Shown one piece after another: positions 19,199 through 31,387 of a stretch of 51,312 bases of DNA; position 1 is the stretch's first letter, and each line of letters begins with the position of its first letter. The notes beneath the pieces are model-generated. The model was not told where the DNA came from, did not search any database, and saw nothing but the letters and a program-made list of their open reading frames with translations. The stretch is taken from the NCBI GenBank assembly GCA_024636475.1, contig JAGXHA010000036.1, positions 1 through 51,312 on the forward strand, read 5' to 3'. The position numbers were made by a program, and so were the translations under genes. Source of the DNA: Roseobacter sp. GTDB taxonomy: Bacteria; Pseudomonadota; Alphaproteobacteria; Rhodobacterales; Rhodobacteraceae.

Positions 19199-19221
19199 CA
19201 CGGACTGGCCATCAGGCGAAT

Positions 19222-19350
19222 TTACTTTGTGGATTTTCCACCTTTGGCTGCAAACAGCGGCTTGATCTCGGCCGTTGCCGCAGTCGGTTGCTTGGCAGGC
19301 CGGGCGTCGGCTTTGGCCTTTTTCTTCTTGTTGGCGATCTTGTCACCCAT
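19222..19350 (-). CDS. 42-residue Lys/Ala-rich hypothetical protein
   Basis: A small gene encoding MGDKIANKKKKAKADAR, a Pro/Ala/Gln/Thr-rich middle, and the tail KPLFAAKGGKSTK. About a quarter of the residues are lysine, so it is strongly basic. Support for coding: AGGA five bases before the ATG, a clean in-frame stop, and a dedicated minus-strand terminator 24 bases after the stop. No membrane segment. The basic, low-complexity composition resembles small nucleic-acid- or ribosome-associated proteins of Rhodobacterales, but no family is recognised. Confidence 0.72.
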   Translation of the reverse strand: MGDKIANKKKKAKADARPAKQPTAATAEIKPLFAAKGGKSTK

Positions 19351-19622
19351 TGTCCTAAACCTTTGATAAAAGACGAGAGATCAGCATAACGCGGTCCCTG
19401 TCAGCCAGTATATCGAGACGCTTGTGAAAAACTGGCACGGATTCGACAGATCTGACTGTTTTCGACATTGCGAATTGGTATTTTTGTAAATGCGCATAAC
19501 GTCATTCTGTCAAATGCTGTAAATTTCTTTCCCAATCACAGCGCTTGGGGTGCAAGAACCTTGCTCTGACCTGCATCTGTGGCCTAACACATGGGCCAAG
19601 CGATCACGGGAGGGAGCAACGC

Positions 19623-21518
19623 ATGGGCTATAAAGAAACCTACAAAAGCTGGCAGGACGATCCAGAAGCCTATTGGCTGGATCAGGCACGTGCCATCGAC
19701 TGGGTTGAAGCGCCCACTCAGGCAATGTTCGAGAAGGGTAACGACCTTTACGAATGGTTCGCTGATGCCAAGGTCAACGGCTGCTACAATGCTGTTGATC
19801 GCCATGTCGAAAATGGTCGGGCCGATCAGGTGGCGATTATCCACGACAGCCCGATTACCGGCACCCAAACCAAGATCACATTCGCTGAATTGCAAACCCG
19901 CGTCGCTTCGGTTGCTGGTGTGTTGCAGGCAAACGGCATTGGCAAAGGCGACCGTGTCATCATCTACATGCCGATGGTGCCCGAGGCGCTTGAGGCCATG
20001 CTGGCCTGTGCCCGCATTGGTGCCGTGCATTCTGTCGTGTTCGGTGGGTTTGCCGCGAACGAGCTTGCGGTGCGGATCAATGATTGCACGCCCAAGGCGA
20101 TTATCGCGGCCTCTTGTGGGTTGGAACCCAACCGCGTGGTGAAATACAAACCCCTGCTGGACGGCGCGATCGAGCTGTCAAACCACAAACCCGATTTCTG
20201 TCTGATCCTGCAGCGTGATCAAGCCCCTTGTGACCTGATCGACGGCCGCGATCTGGATTGGCATGCAGCCCAAGAGGGCGTAGCCCCCGCCGATTGCGTG
20301 CCCGTCAACGGCAATCACCCTGCGTATATACTTTACACATCTGGCACAACAGGCGCACCCAAAGGCGTGGTGCGGCACACGGCAGGCCATCTGGTCGCGT
20401 TAAACTGGACGATGAAGAACATCTACAATGTCGATCCCGGTGATGTCTTTTGGGCCGCGTCGGATGTCGGCTGGGTCGTGGGCCACAGCTATATTTGCTA
20501 CGGGCCGTTGATCCACGGCAACACCACGGTTGTGTTCGAAGGCAAGCCCGTCGGCACGCCCGATGCCGGCACCTTCTGGCGCGTGATCCAGGAACATAAC
20601 GTGCGCAGTTTCTTTACCGCACCCACGGCAATCCGGGCCGTCAAACGCGAAGACCCCAAGGGCGAGGAGATCGGCAAGTACGACATCTCATGTCTGCGCG
20701 CGCTTTATCTGGCGGGCGAACGGGCCGACCCAGACACCGTGATCTGGGCACAGCAAAAGCTGGGACTTCCCGTCTATGACCACTGGTGGCAGACCGAAAC
20801 CGGCTTCACCATCGCGGGCAACCCTGCAGGGCTAGAGGCGTTGCCAGTCAAAGTTGGGTCGCCCACAGTTCCGATGCCCGGGTATGACGTGCAAATCCTT
20901 GACGAGGCAGGACATGCGCAACCCGCAGGCACCCTTGGTTCCATTGCGATCAAACTGCCCCTGCCGCCCGGCACCCTGCCGACGCTGTGGAATGCCGACG
21001 ACCGTTTTCGCAAAAGCTACCTGACCACCTATCCCGGATATTATGAGACCGGCGATGCAGGTATGATCGACGAAGACGGCTATCTTTATATCATGGCGCG
21101 CACCGATGACGTGATCAATGTCGCAGGTCACCGCCTGTCCACCGGTGCGATGGAAGAGGTCCTTGCCTCCCATCCTGATGTGGCTGAATGTGCCGTGATC
21201 GGCGTTGGCGATGCGCTCAAAGGACAAGCACCGATGGGCTTTGTGTGCCTGTCAAAGGGTGTGAACCGCCCTCACGCCGACATCACTGCAGAATGCGTTC
21301 AGATGGTCCGCGACCAGATCGGTCCTGTCGCCGCTTATAAGTTGACGCTGGTGGTCGACCGCTTGCCCAAGACGCAGTCAGGCAAGATCCTGCGCGCGAC
21401 GATGGTCAAGCTGGCGGATGGAGAGCCATTCAAACTGCCTGCCACGATCGACGATCCGGCGATCTTGGACGAGTTGAAGGTTGCCCTGCAAACCATCGGA
21501 TATGCTCAGGATAAATAG
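19623..21518 (+). CDS. prpE: propionyl-CoA synthetase (acetyl-CoA synthetase family)
   Basis: A 631-residue AMP-forming short-chain acyl-CoA synthetase. The N-terminus MGYKETYKSWQDDPEAYWLD and the overall length match PrpE better than Acs, which is about 650 residues. Motifs are YTSGTTGAPKG, the short-acyl pocket region DVGWVVGHSYI, YDHWWQTETGF and the catalytic lysine in PKTQSGKILRA. It makes propionyl-CoA from propionate and may also use acetate. The ATG at 19623 is preceded by GGGAGGGAGC; a longer frame from 19545 is not supported. The 272-base upstream gap contains two TGTAAAT boxes (near 19485 and 19518) that could be regulator half-sites. Confidence 0.92.
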   Translation: MGYKETYKSWQDDPEAYWLDQARAIDWVEAPTQAMFEKGNDLYEWFADAKVNGCYNAVDRHVENGRADQVAIIHDSPITGTQTKITFAELQTRVASVAGVLQANGIGKGDRVIIYMPMVPEALEAMLACARIGAVHSVVFGGFAANELAVRINDCTPKAIIAASCGLEPNRVVKYKPLLDGAIELSNHKPDFCLILQRDQAPCDLIDGRDLDWHAAQEGVAPADCVPVNGNHPAYILYTSGTTGAPKGVVRHTAGHLVALNWTMKNIYNVDPGDVFWAASDVGWVVGHSYICYGPLIHGNTTVVFEGKPVGTPDAGTFWRVIQEHNVRSFFTAPTAIRAVKREDPKGEEIGKYDISCLRALYLAGERADPDTVIWAQQKLGLPVYDHWWQTETGFTIAGNPAGLEALPVKVGSPTVPMPGYDVQILDEAGHAQPAGTLGSIAIKLPLPPGTLPTLWNADDRFRKSYLTTYPGYYETGDAGMIDEDGYLYIMARTDDVINVAGHRLSTGAMEEVLASHPDVAECAVIGVGDALKGQAPMGFVCLSKGVNRPHADITAECVQMVRDQIGPVAAYKLTLVVDRLPKTQSGKILRATMVKLADGEPFKLPATIDDPAILDELKVALQTIGYAQDK

Positions 21519-21554
21519 GCCTTCCGGCACTGTTGCGCAGTAAGGGGCCAACCG

Positions 21555-22082
21555 ATGAAAAAACTGTTCAGCGGCTTGTTCAAAAAACAAAATGCGCCCT
21601 TCAGGGAAAGCAGATGCACGCTTTATGCATCCTATGGCCTTGGGGTCGCTTACGCCGCGCAAGGCCACGTCACGCTTTGGCCCGAAAGACCGCTGGCAGA
21701 ACTCTTGGTTGACGTCACGAACCCCGACGCGGTCGGGGCGCATGTCATCGAACGCCTTCAGGCATCTGCACGCATGTCCGTCAGTCTGCCCAAACCAAGT
21801 AACCTTGAGACGTCGGCAGAGTTGTTGTCCCAGATGTCTCAGTTCAAAGAGGCCACAGGTCGCAGGCCACGTCGTTTCAAGGCGGCGCTCAAGGTGCTCT
21901 CGATCCAGCAGGTCGGCGCGGACCTGTTGTTTGATCCGCTCAGCGAATCCAAAGTTGACTATGATTTCCACAGCACGACCGATCCAGACGACCAACCACG
22001 GCTATCGGCACCGTATTCTTCCCATGACGTCGGAAGTTTGATCATTCGCCTTCTGACGAGCGATCGTCCTGCTCAAGGGTAA
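21555..22082 (+). CDS. hypothetical protein
   Basis: A 175-residue soluble protein, not recognised. It begins MKKLFSGLFKKQNAPF, a basic amphipathic stretch that could touch the membrane, followed by SRCTLYASYGLGVAYAAQGH and a mixed alpha/beta middle, then a charged stretch TGRRPRRFKAALKVL and an acidic C-terminal part. There is no signal peptide or transmembrane helix. It starts 36 bases after prpE on the same strand and could be cotranscribed, but a functional link is not evident. Codon use looks like that of its neighbours. Confidence 0.7.
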   Translation: MKKLFSGLFKKQNAPFRESRCTLYASYGLGVAYAAQGHVTLWPERPLAELLVDVTNPDAVGAHVIERLQASARMSVSLPKPSNLETSAELLSQMSQFKEATGRRPRRFKAALKVLSIQQVGADLLFDPLSESKVDYDFHSTTDPDDQPRLSAPYSSHDVGSLIIRLLTSDRPAQG

Positions 22083-22252
22083 GGGGGGGTAAGTTTCCTT
22101 CCAGCCAACGCAAAACCGAGGGTTCTCACGTCAATCAAGAAGACGTCGCTGTGCGTCGCTTTTCCGCACAAAAAAAACGCACGCGGCCAAAGACTGAAAT
22201 CAGCAGCAATGCTTGTAAGGAAAAGGCCGAGCTGACCCAAAGCTGAAGCACA

Positions 22253-22284
22253 AGAAAAGGGCAGTTCCCTATGGAACTGCCCTT
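22253..22284 (-). terminator. strong terminator of csbD
   Basis: AAGGGCAGTTCC (22257-22268) and GGAACTGCCCTT (22273-22284) form a perfect 12-bp stem with loop CTAT. On the minus strand the stem runs into TTTTC. It lies 21 bases after the csbD stop. Confidence 0.9.
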
Positions 22285-22305
22285 CAAAATCGGTCTGGTA
22301 AAAGC

Positions 22306-22506
22306 TCAGCTGACCTTGGCAGCAAACGAATCTACCTGCTTTTCGGCTTCTTCTTTCGCAATGCCATACTTGGCTTGCACCTTGCCAACCAACTTGTCAC
22401 GATCGCCTTCAGCTTCGGTGATTTCGTCGTCTGTGAGGTCGCCCCACTCTTCTTTGACCTTACCGGTCATCTGCTTCCAGTTGCCTTTTACTGTATCCCA
22501 GTTCAT
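22306..22506 (-). CDS. CsbD family stress protein
   Basis: A 66-residue CsbD-family protein: MNWDTVKGNWKQMTGKVKEE, then the typical WGDLTDDEITEAEGDRDKL and GKVQAKYGIAKEEAE. Members are small, highly hydrophilic, helical proteins induced by general stress or osmotic shock; their molecular role is unknown. Start at MNWD (22506) is preceded by AGGAGAA; the longer frame to 22566 is not family-like. It is a single-gene unit with its own terminator and a candidate stress promoter. Confidence 0.93.
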   Translation of the reverse strand: MNWDTVKGNWKQMTGKVKEEWGDLTDDEITEAEGDRDKLVGKVQAKYGIAKEEAEKQVDSFAAKVS

Positions 22507-22570
22507 CACAGTTCTCCTTCTTCTATTTCTACGCTGGAAAAAATCCTGATTTCCAACCGTCTCCATAAAG

Positions 22571-22596
22571 AAACTCTGTGAACCAACTTAGGTTCC
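22571..22596 (-). promoter_or_regulatory. candidate EcfG-type general stress promoter of csbD
   Basis: On the minus strand GGAAC (22596-22592) is followed after 16 bases by AGTTT (22575-22571), close to the alphaproteobacterial EcfG pattern GGAAC-N16/17-CGTT, and lies 65-90 bases before csbD, a typical target of that regulon. The -10 differs at its first base, and not all Rhodobacterales have EcfG, so this is tentative. Confidence 0.4.
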
Positions 22597-22610
22597 GCAC
22601 AAAATGCCCA

Positions 22611-23366
22611 TCACGTAAATTGTTCGCTGATCAGCCGCTCCTCCAGCCCATGTCCGGGATCAAATAGAATCCGATGTGCGATCAGCGGATCAGAGGTAAT
22701 TTCAACCGACACCACATGGCGGTGTGAGTTGCCGTCCGCATCCGCCATCACGGGCCGCTTTTCGGGCTCAAGCACATCAAAGCGCACCCTCGCGGTTTTT
22801 GGCAGCAACGCGCCCCGCCAGCGCCGGGGCCGAAACGCAGCAACCGCCGTGAGCGCAAGCACATCCGCCCCGATCGGCAAGATCGGGCCATGGGCAGAAT
22901 AATTATACGCGGTTGATCCCGCAGGTGTTGCAACCAGCGCACCGTCACAAACCAACTCTTCCATGCGCACCCGGCCGTCCACGCTGATTTTAAGCTTTGC
23001 CGCTTGCGGGCCTTCGCGCAGCAACGCCACCTCGTTCAACGCCAAAGCTTTGGAAATATGACCATCCGCATGGGTCGCCAGCATGACCAGCGGGTTGATC
23101 ACAGCTTCTTCTGCCGCGCCCAGCCGGGTGATCAGAGTGTCTTCGGAATATTCGTTCATTAAAAAGCCGATCGTGCCACGGTTCATCCCATAAACAGGCA
23201 CGTTCAGGGCTTGCGTATCGTGCAAGGTTTGCAACATGAATCCGTCCCCGCCAAGTGCGACGATCACCTGCGCTTCGGAGGCAGGGACATTGCCATAGCG
23301 CCTGCTCAGGTCTTGCAAAGCGGCCTGCGCCACATCGGCGCGACTGGCGGTAAAGGCGATCTTCAT
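22611..23366 (-). CDS. nadK: NAD kinase
   Basis: A 251-residue NAD kinase that makes NADP from NAD and ATP. The hallmark GGDGFML is at 39-45, followed by the NE/D motif ([11 protein letters not shown]) and the glycine-rich [15 protein letters not shown]. Slightly shorter than enterobacterial forms, as usual in alphaproteobacteria. The start [10 protein letters not shown] (23366) is chosen over upstream in-frame codons to 23411. It is divergent from glyA with 169 bases between them. Confidence 0.94.
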   Translation of the reverse strand: MKIAFTASRADVAQAALQDLSRRYGNVPASEAQVIVALGGDGFMLQTLHDTQALNVPVYGMNRGTIGFLMNEYSEDTLITRLGAAEEAVINPLVMLATHADGHISKALALNEVALLREGPQAAKLKISVDGRVRMEELVCDGALVATPAGSTAYNYSAHGPILPIGADVLALTAVAAFRPRRWRGALLPKTARVRFDVLEPEKRPVMADADGNSHRHVVSVEITSDPLIAHRILFDPGHGLEERLISEQFT

Positions 23367-23535
23367 GGGCACAGGTTTCCAATCGGGTATATTCACGTCC
23401 GAAAGAACCACATTATCAGCGCCGCTACCAGCTTTGCCGCTTATGTCGCCAGGTGCGGCGGAATACGACCTTCACGCCCGCCCTGCTTTCGGTTACAGAA
23501 CCCGAAATCAATTCCACTTTTCAAAGGAACGTCCC

Positions 23536-24813
23536 ATGTCCGGTTTCTTCACCAAGTCCCTTTCGCAAGTCGACCCCGAGATTTTTGGGGCCATCACAGA
23601 CGAGCTGGGCCGCCAGCGCAACGAGATCGAATTGATCGCATCCGAGAACATCGTTTCCGCCGCCGTGATGGAGGCGCAAGGCTCGGTGATGACGAATAAA
23701 TACGCAGAAGGCTATCCGGGCCGACGCTATTATGGGGGCTGCGATTTTGTTGATGTGGCCGAGAACCTCGCAATCGAACGCGCCTGCAAGCTGTTCGACT
23801 GTGGCTATGCAAATGTGCAGCCGAATTCTGGCTCGCAAGCAAACCAGGGCGTCTTCACCGCGCTGTTGCAGCCCGGCGATACAATCCTTGGCATGTCCCT
23901 CGACGCAGGCGGCCACCTGACTCACGGGGCCAAACCCAACCAGTCCGGCAAGTGGTTCAACGCGATCCAATACGGCGTGCGCAAGCAAGACAACCTGCTT
24001 GACTATGATCAGGTCGAAGCGCTCGCCAAAGAGCACCAGCCCAAGATGATCATCGCCGGCGGCTCTGCCGTCCCGCGCCAGATCGACTTCAAGCGCATGC
24101 GCGAGATTGCCGATATGGTCGGTGCCTATCTGCATGTCGACATGGCACATTTCGCAGGCCTCGTGGCGGCGGGCGAACACCCCTCGCCCTTCCCGCACGC
24201 GCATGTCGCCACCACCACAACCCACAAAACCCTGCGCGGCCCGCGCGGTGGCATGATACTGACGAATGACGAAGCCTTGGCCAAGAAATTCAACTCGGCC
24301 ATCTTCCCGGGCATCCAAGGCGGGCCTTTGATGCATGTCATCGCGGCCAAAGCCGTCGCTTTCGGCGAAGCGCTCCAGCCGGAATTCAAAACCTACATCA
24401 AACAAGTGATCAAGAACGCCCAAGCGCTCAGCGATCAGTTGATCAAATGTGGGCTTGATACGGTGACCCATGGCACAGACACCCATCTGACCTTGGTCGA
24501 CCTGCGTCCGAAAGGCGTCAAAGGCAACGAGACCGAACAGGCCCTTGGCCGCGCGCACATCACGTGTAACAAGAACGGTGTGCCTTTCGACCCTGAAAAG
24601 CCCACAATCACCTCCGGCATCCGCCTCGGCTCCCCTGCCGCCACAACCCGTGGCTTTTGCGAGGCTGAGTTCCGCCAGATCGCAGATTGGATCATTGAGG
24701 TCGTCGACGGCCTTGCCGCCAACGGAGCCGAAGGCAACGCAGCAGTTGAGGAAAAGGTCAAAGCCGAAGTCGAAGCGCTCTGCGCCCGCTTCCCAATCTA
24801 TCCCAACCTCTGA
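23536..24813 (+). CDS. glyA: serine hydroxymethyltransferase
   Basis: A 425-residue PLP enzyme interconverting serine and glycine with tetrahydrofolate. The PLP lysine is K231 in [14 protein letters not shown]. Other family motifs are [24 protein letters not shown] and [16 protein letters not shown] 23536 follows AAAGGAAC; the upstream in-frame start at 23365 would run into the divergent nadK region and is rejected. It ends at a strong two-way terminator. No glycine riboswitch-like structure was seen upstream. Confidence 0.96.
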   Translation: MSGFFTKSLSQVDPEIFGAITDELGRQRNEIELIASENIVSAAVMEAQGSVMTNKYAEGYPGRRYYGGCDFVDVAENLAIERACKLFDCGYANVQPNSGSQANQGVFTALLQPGDTILGMSLDAGGHLTHGAKPNQSGKWFNAIQYGVRKQDNLLDYDQVEALAKEHQPKMIIAGGSAVPRQIDFKRMREIADMVGAYLHVDMAHFAGLVAAGEHPSPFPHAHVATTTTHKTLRGPRGGMILTNDEALAKKFNSAIFPGIQGGPLMHVIAAKAVAFGEALQPEFKTYIKQVIKNAQALSDQLIKCGLDTVTHGTDTHLTLVDLRPKGVKGNETEQALGRAHITCNKNGVPFDPEKPTITSGIRLGSPAATTRGFCEAEFRQIADWIIEVVDGLAANGAEGNAAVEEKVKAEVEALCARFPIYPNL

Positions 24814-24843
24814 AACGCCAAAGCCCCCCATCATTCCAAATGG

Positions 24844-24886
24844 AAATATATCCCGGGGGGCCCGTCAGGGCGGGGGCAGCGCCCCC
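24844..24886. repeat. GC-rich intergenic repeat, copy 1
   Basis: AAATATATCCCGGGGGG, 11 bases, then the small dyad GGGGGCAGCGCCCCC (24872-24886). A shorter version is at 27827-27855 and its left half recurs at 27945-27957. The element sits between the convergent glyA and SDR genes, just before their shared terminator. Confidence 0.6.
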
Positions 24887-24896
24887 TCCAACATCC

Positions 24897-24936
24897 AAGC
24901 AAGGCCCCCGGCGTCTCCGCCCGGGGCCTTGCTTTC
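24897..24936. terminator. bidirectional terminator between glyA and the SDR gene
   Basis: AAGCAAGGCCCC (24897-24908) pairs with GGGGCCTTGCTT (24923-24934); an inner GGCG/CGCC pair with loop TCTC extends the stem past one C-C mismatch. Short T-runs flank both sides, and the flanking genes converge. Confidence 0.85.
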
Positions 24937-24948
24937 AAATACAAAACC

Positions 24949-25731
24949 TTAGATCTTCTTATGCGTCTGCATCTTCTGGGTCATTTTCAACACCACCCGC
25001 CTTGGCAACAACGGGATCAACCAGTTCACCCCGAACCGCAGCTTGGGATCGTTCATCGCGACCAATTCGCCAGCACGCATCGCGTTATACCCAAAGATCG
25101 CGACGCTGCGTGCAGTGGCCCCGTTTCTGGCCAGCGGTGTCCCTTCCATTTTGCTGCGTGCCCCAAATTCCGTTTCGACGTATCCCGGTGCGAGCACGGT
25201 GCAGGTCACGCCCTTGCTGCGCAATTCTTGGTCAATCGCCTGGCTGAACGAATTCACAAACGCCTTGGTCGCGAAATAGACCGCTTGCTGCGGCCCCGGC
25301 ATGATCCCTGCTGTCGATCCTACGTTCAGGATCCTACCCTTCCCGGACGCAACCATATCCGCGGCAAACTTGTGCGTCAGCGTGACCAAGGCCTTGATGT
25401 TCAAGTCGATCATCTCTTGCTCGTTCTCCAAAGGCCGGTCGACATGCGACCCGACACCGCCAAAACCCGCGTTGTTGATCAATACATTGACCTCAAGCCC
25501 GGCTGACTTGACGTCGTGATACAAGGCCTCTGCCCCGTCAGCGCTGGCTAGATCATGAGCAAAGACATGCGCTTTGATTCCAAACTCCGTCTCAAGCTCG
25601 GCCTTCAGGGCTTCCAGCGTTTCGGTCCGCCGAGCGGTCAATATCACATCGCCACCCTTACCGGCATGAACCCGTGCAAATTCCATCCCGATGCCAGAGG
25701 ATGCCCCCGTGATCAAAGCCGTGTTGGACAT
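24949..25731 (-). CDS. short-chain dehydrogenase/reductase
   Basis: A 260-residue classical SDR. The cofactor motif TGASSGIG is at 8-15, NNAG at 86-89, the catalytic S139 and Y152-x3-K156 (YFATK) are present. The preferred cofactor is probably NADP(H), given the arginines after the second strand (TARRTE). The C-terminal region is hydrophobic and basic (LIPLLPRRVVLKMTQK), as in membrane-associated SDRs acting on lipids or retinoids. Substrate unknown. It faces glyA and is divergent from the cupin gene. Confidence 0.88.
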   Translation of the reverse strand: MSNTALITGASSGIGMEFARVHAGKGGDVILTARRTETLEALKAELETEFGIKAHVFAHDLASADGAEALYHDVKSAGLEVNVLINNAGFGGVGSHVDRPLENEQEMIDLNIKALVTLTHKFAADMVASGKGRILNVGSTAGIMPGPQQAVYFATKAFVNSFSQAIDQELRSKGVTCTVLAPGYVETEFGARSKMEGTPLARNGATARSVAIFGYNAMRAGELVAMNDPKLRFGVNWLIPLLPRRVVLKMTQKMQTHKKI

Positions 25732-25866
25732 ATGCTTCCTCCCGTTCCGAAATAAACTCGTTTGAGGGTAGCTAGGTACGATCCCGTCGAAAGTCGATGG
25801 TGCCTTGCATTTCCACCATCAGCCATGATCCTGTTCAGCAAGTTCTTACAAAAAAGGAAGATACAA

Positions 25867-26262
25867 ATGGACATCAAACAGGCAGGAAGCCGCCCTTCAG
25901 AGGTTGGATCACCCGATTATTTCACCGGAACTGTGCGATTGGACCCCGTCCTGTCCGCCCCTGATCCGGCACGCATGCGCGCCGCCACAGTCACCTTCGA
26001 GCCGGGTGCCCGTACCGCATGGCACACGCATCCTTTGGGTCAAACGCTGATGGTTCTGTCTGGCGCGGGCCTCGCCCAAACCGAGGGTGGTCCGGTCAAG
26101 CCCCTGCGCCCCGGCGATACGGTCTGGTTCGCGCCCGGCGAAAAGCACTGGCACGGGGCAGTTCCCGATTGTGCGATGACCCATATCGCCATTCAGGAAG
26201 CACTGGATGGCAAGGCCGTCGATTGGCTCGAACATGTCACGGATGCGCAGTACAATGCTTAG
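25867..26262 (+). CDS. cupin-domain protein
   Basis: A 131-residue single-domain cupin. Metal-binding motif 1 is WHTHPLGQT (H53, H55), motif 2 is PGEKHWHG with H94 and H96. It resembles the small carboxymuconolactone-decarboxylase-associated or YhhW/quercetinase-like cupins often found near oxidoreductases. The enzyme activity cannot be assigned. ATG 25867 follows AAGGAAG at good spacing; the frame is open earlier but unsupported. Its 3' end overlaps the end of the opposite gene by four bases. Confidence 0.85.
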   Translation: MDIKQAGSRPSEVGSPDYFTGTVRLDPVLSAPDPARMRAATVTFEPGARTAWHTHPLGQTLMVLSGAGLAQTEGGPVKPLRPGDTVWFAPGEKHWHGAVPDCAMTHIAIQEALDGKAVDWLEHVTDAQYNA

Positions 26263-26633
26263 ACGTAGCCGCGCCACCAAAGATAAAAGATGAACGCAAC
26301 CATCACGGACAGCAGGTTGAATGCGATGGCTCCCGCAATACCAAGCACGCGGTCTTTGCGGTCTTCCATGACATCAATGCTGTCAAGATGCGCCATCACC
26401 GCGTCATAGGCCGCCTGAACCTCGTGCCCCTCAAAACGTCGTACCATTTTGGGATTGCGGGCATAAAATGCGGCCTTCGCCAAGGTGGCCACTTGCTTGC
26501 GCACGCCTCGCGGCAATCTGCGTCCGGCGCGGCGCAGCGCTTGATCCAGATCGCGTCCTTGCACGCCCAGTTTGGCCTGCATTTCAAGCTGCACCTTCAG
26601 CACTTTGTTCTGAACGTCTTTCTGATCCAACAT
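26259..26633 (-). CDS. hypothetical protein with C-terminal membrane anchor
   Basis: A 124-residue protein. Residues 1-95 are soluble, helical and basic ([21 protein letters not shown], in two pieces), and residues about 98-119 form one membrane helix ([20 protein letters not shown]) followed by WWRGYV. This is a C-tail-anchored topology with the bulk in the cytoplasm. It looks like a conserved Rhodobacterales orphan, but I cannot name a family. Monocistronic, converging on the cupin gene and divergent from the alpha/beta hydrolase. Confidence 0.75.
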   Translation of the reverse strand: MLDQKDVQNKVLKVQLEMQAKLGVQGRDLDQALRRAGRRLPRGVRKQVATLAKAAFYARNPKMVRRFEGHEVQAAYDAVMAHLDSIDVMEDRKDRVLGIAGAIAFNLLSVMVAFIFYLWWRGYV

Positions 26634-26688
26634 GACAGAACCTTAAATGCTCTGGCGCATCCTTCGCAATGCCCGTAAATCTTGCATC

Positions 26689-27453
26689 ATGCTTAGTTTC
26701 TCAGAATATGGCACTGCCACAGATGCCCCCGCCTTGCTCATCGTTCACGGTCTATACGGCTCTGGCCGGAATTGGGGCGTGATCGCCAAGCGCCTTTCAG
26801 ATAACCGCAAGGTCATCACCGTCGATATGCGCAACCACGGCGACAGCCCACGCGCAGATTCGCAAAGCTACGAAGACATGGCCGGTGATCTGGCCGAAGT
26901 CATTCGTCATATCGGTGCGCCAATGGATGTGTGCGGCCACTCGATGGGCGGTAAGGCGTCGATGGTTCTGGCACTCCAGCATCCCGATCTGGTCAGCCGC
27001 CTGATCGTCGCCGACATCGCGCCCGTGGCCTACGAGCACAGCCAGCAAGAATTCATCGATGCGATGCGAAACGTCGATCTTGCCACTGTCACACGCCGCT
27101 CTGACGCCCAAGAACAACTCGCCGCTGCTGGTGTTGAACCCGCACTGCAAAGCTTCTTCACGCAATCCATTGATATTGCCAGCAAGACCTGGAAACTGAA
27201 CCTTGATGTACTTGAAGCTGAAATGCCGAAAATCGTGGGATGGCCGTCCCATATCGTCGGCCCTTTCGATGGACCCGCCTTTTTCTTGTCGGGCGGCACC
27301 TCTGATTACGTGCTTTCAAGCCACCGCCCTACGATAAAGGGCCTTTTTCCCAACGCCTATTTTGCCAAGCTGCCCGGTGTCGGCCATTGGTTGCATGCTG
27401 AAAATCCCCGCGATTTCGAAGCCTCGGTTCGGGCCTTCCTCGGCCAAAGCTAG
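26689..27453 (+). CDS. alpha/beta-fold hydrolase (YbfF-like esterase)
   Basis: A 254-residue alpha/beta hydrolase. The oxyanion region is IVHGLYGSGRNW, the nucleophile elbow GHSMGG (S85), and the late histidine GVGHWLHAENP (H233). The DMRNHGDSP block and length match the YbfF-type acyl-CoA/ester hydrolase group. It is cytoplasmic with no signal peptide. I start at MLSFSEYG (26689) because it matches family N-termini; an ATG at 26647 is in frame. The physiological ester is unknown. Confidence 0.87.
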   Translation: MLSFSEYGTATDAPALLIVHGLYGSGRNWGVIAKRLSDNRKVITVDMRNHGDSPRADSQSYEDMAGDLAEVIRHIGAPMDVCGHSMGGKASMVLALQHPDLVSRLIVADIAPVAYEHSQQEFIDAMRNVDLATVTRRSDAQEQLAAAGVEPALQSFFTQSIDIASKTWKLNLDVLEAEMPKIVGWPSHIVGPFDGPAFFLSGGTSDYVLSSHRPTIKGLFPNAYFAKLPGVGHWLHAENPRDFEASVRAFLGQS

Positions 27454-27826
27454 AACGGACATCCCCGATGTGGCGCAGCGCAGATCATCCTTTCCTCAAA
27501 GGTCTGATGACACGCGATCGCCTGACGGTCCGCCTCGCTGATGGCATCCTCAGCCTCTGCGGGCGCTTGTCTCCGTGCCGACGCCAAAAGTCTCTCAGAC
27601 CGGATCGTCAGCGACCTGCTGGCCCCCGATGGTGTCGCCCCATCCACACCGACTACAAAAACCGTTTTTGCAGATGTTCGAATACGGTTTCGCCATCTGT
27701 TTATCGCGTTTGAGGATCAAAAGCAGGCAATCTACCACGTCCAATCGGCCAAGGACCTCACCACCGTCCGGCTGACGCGCGACCATCTTTATCCAAGCGA
27801 GGGCCCTGCCCGCTTCTCTGGCTCAA

Positions 27827-27855
27827 AAATATCCCGGGGTTTGGGGCAGCGCCCC
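27827..27855. repeat. GC-rich intergenic repeat, copy 2
   Basis: AAATATCCCGGGG (27827-27839), three bases, then GGGGCAGCGCCCC (27843-27855). Same two-part structure as copy 1, with a shorter spacer and shorter GC runs. Confidence 0.6.
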
Positions 27856-27944
27856 AATCCAGCCGCCTGAAAATCAAAACCTGCCCCGCTAGGCCCTTCC
27901 CTCTTGCACCTCTCCCCCCAAAGCCTATAACGCGGAGAATTTGC

Positions 27945-27957
27945 AAATATCCGGGGG
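27945..27957. repeat. GC-rich repeat, left half only
   Basis: AAATATCCGGGGG, the left half of the repeat without the GGGGCAGCGCCCC dyad, ends 8 bases before the carB ATG. Its G-run may serve as the ribosome-binding region for carB. Confidence 0.4.
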
Positions 27958-27965
27958 CCTGAACC

Positions 27966-31298
<3,333 letters not shown>

Positions 31299-31305
31299 TT
31301 GGATC

Positions 31306-31332
31306 GGCAGTGCCTGAATTTCAGGCGCTGCC
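31306..31332 (+). terminator. hairpin after carB, probable terminator
   Basis: GGCAGTGCCTGA and TCAGGCGCTGCC form a 12-bp stem (one G-T pair) with a 3-base loop, starting 8 bases after the carB stop. Only TT follows, so termination may be weak. Confidence 0.5.
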
Positions 31333-31387
31333 TTGACCTCTCCCGCCTTTTTTGCCCTTATCTTGGGAAGTTGAAAAAGGGTCTCTC

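Larger units (their letters stand above)
27454..27965. other. 512-base gap with no supported gene
   Basis: No convincing gene was found. Several short frames overlap one another without ribosome sites or family motifs; the minus frame ending near 27450 (GVDGATPSGASRSLTIRS) looks faintly protein-like and could be a decayed remnant. The right part holds two copies or fragments of the GC-rich repeat (27827-27855 and 27945-27957). The carB promoter should lie in its last 150 bases. Confidence 0.5.

Noticed and set aside
27450..27680. Minus-strand frame reading KTVFVVGVDGATPSGAS and continuing to ICAAPHRGCPF
   Set aside because: No ribosome site, no recognised motif, and competing frames on both strands; at best a decayed remnant.
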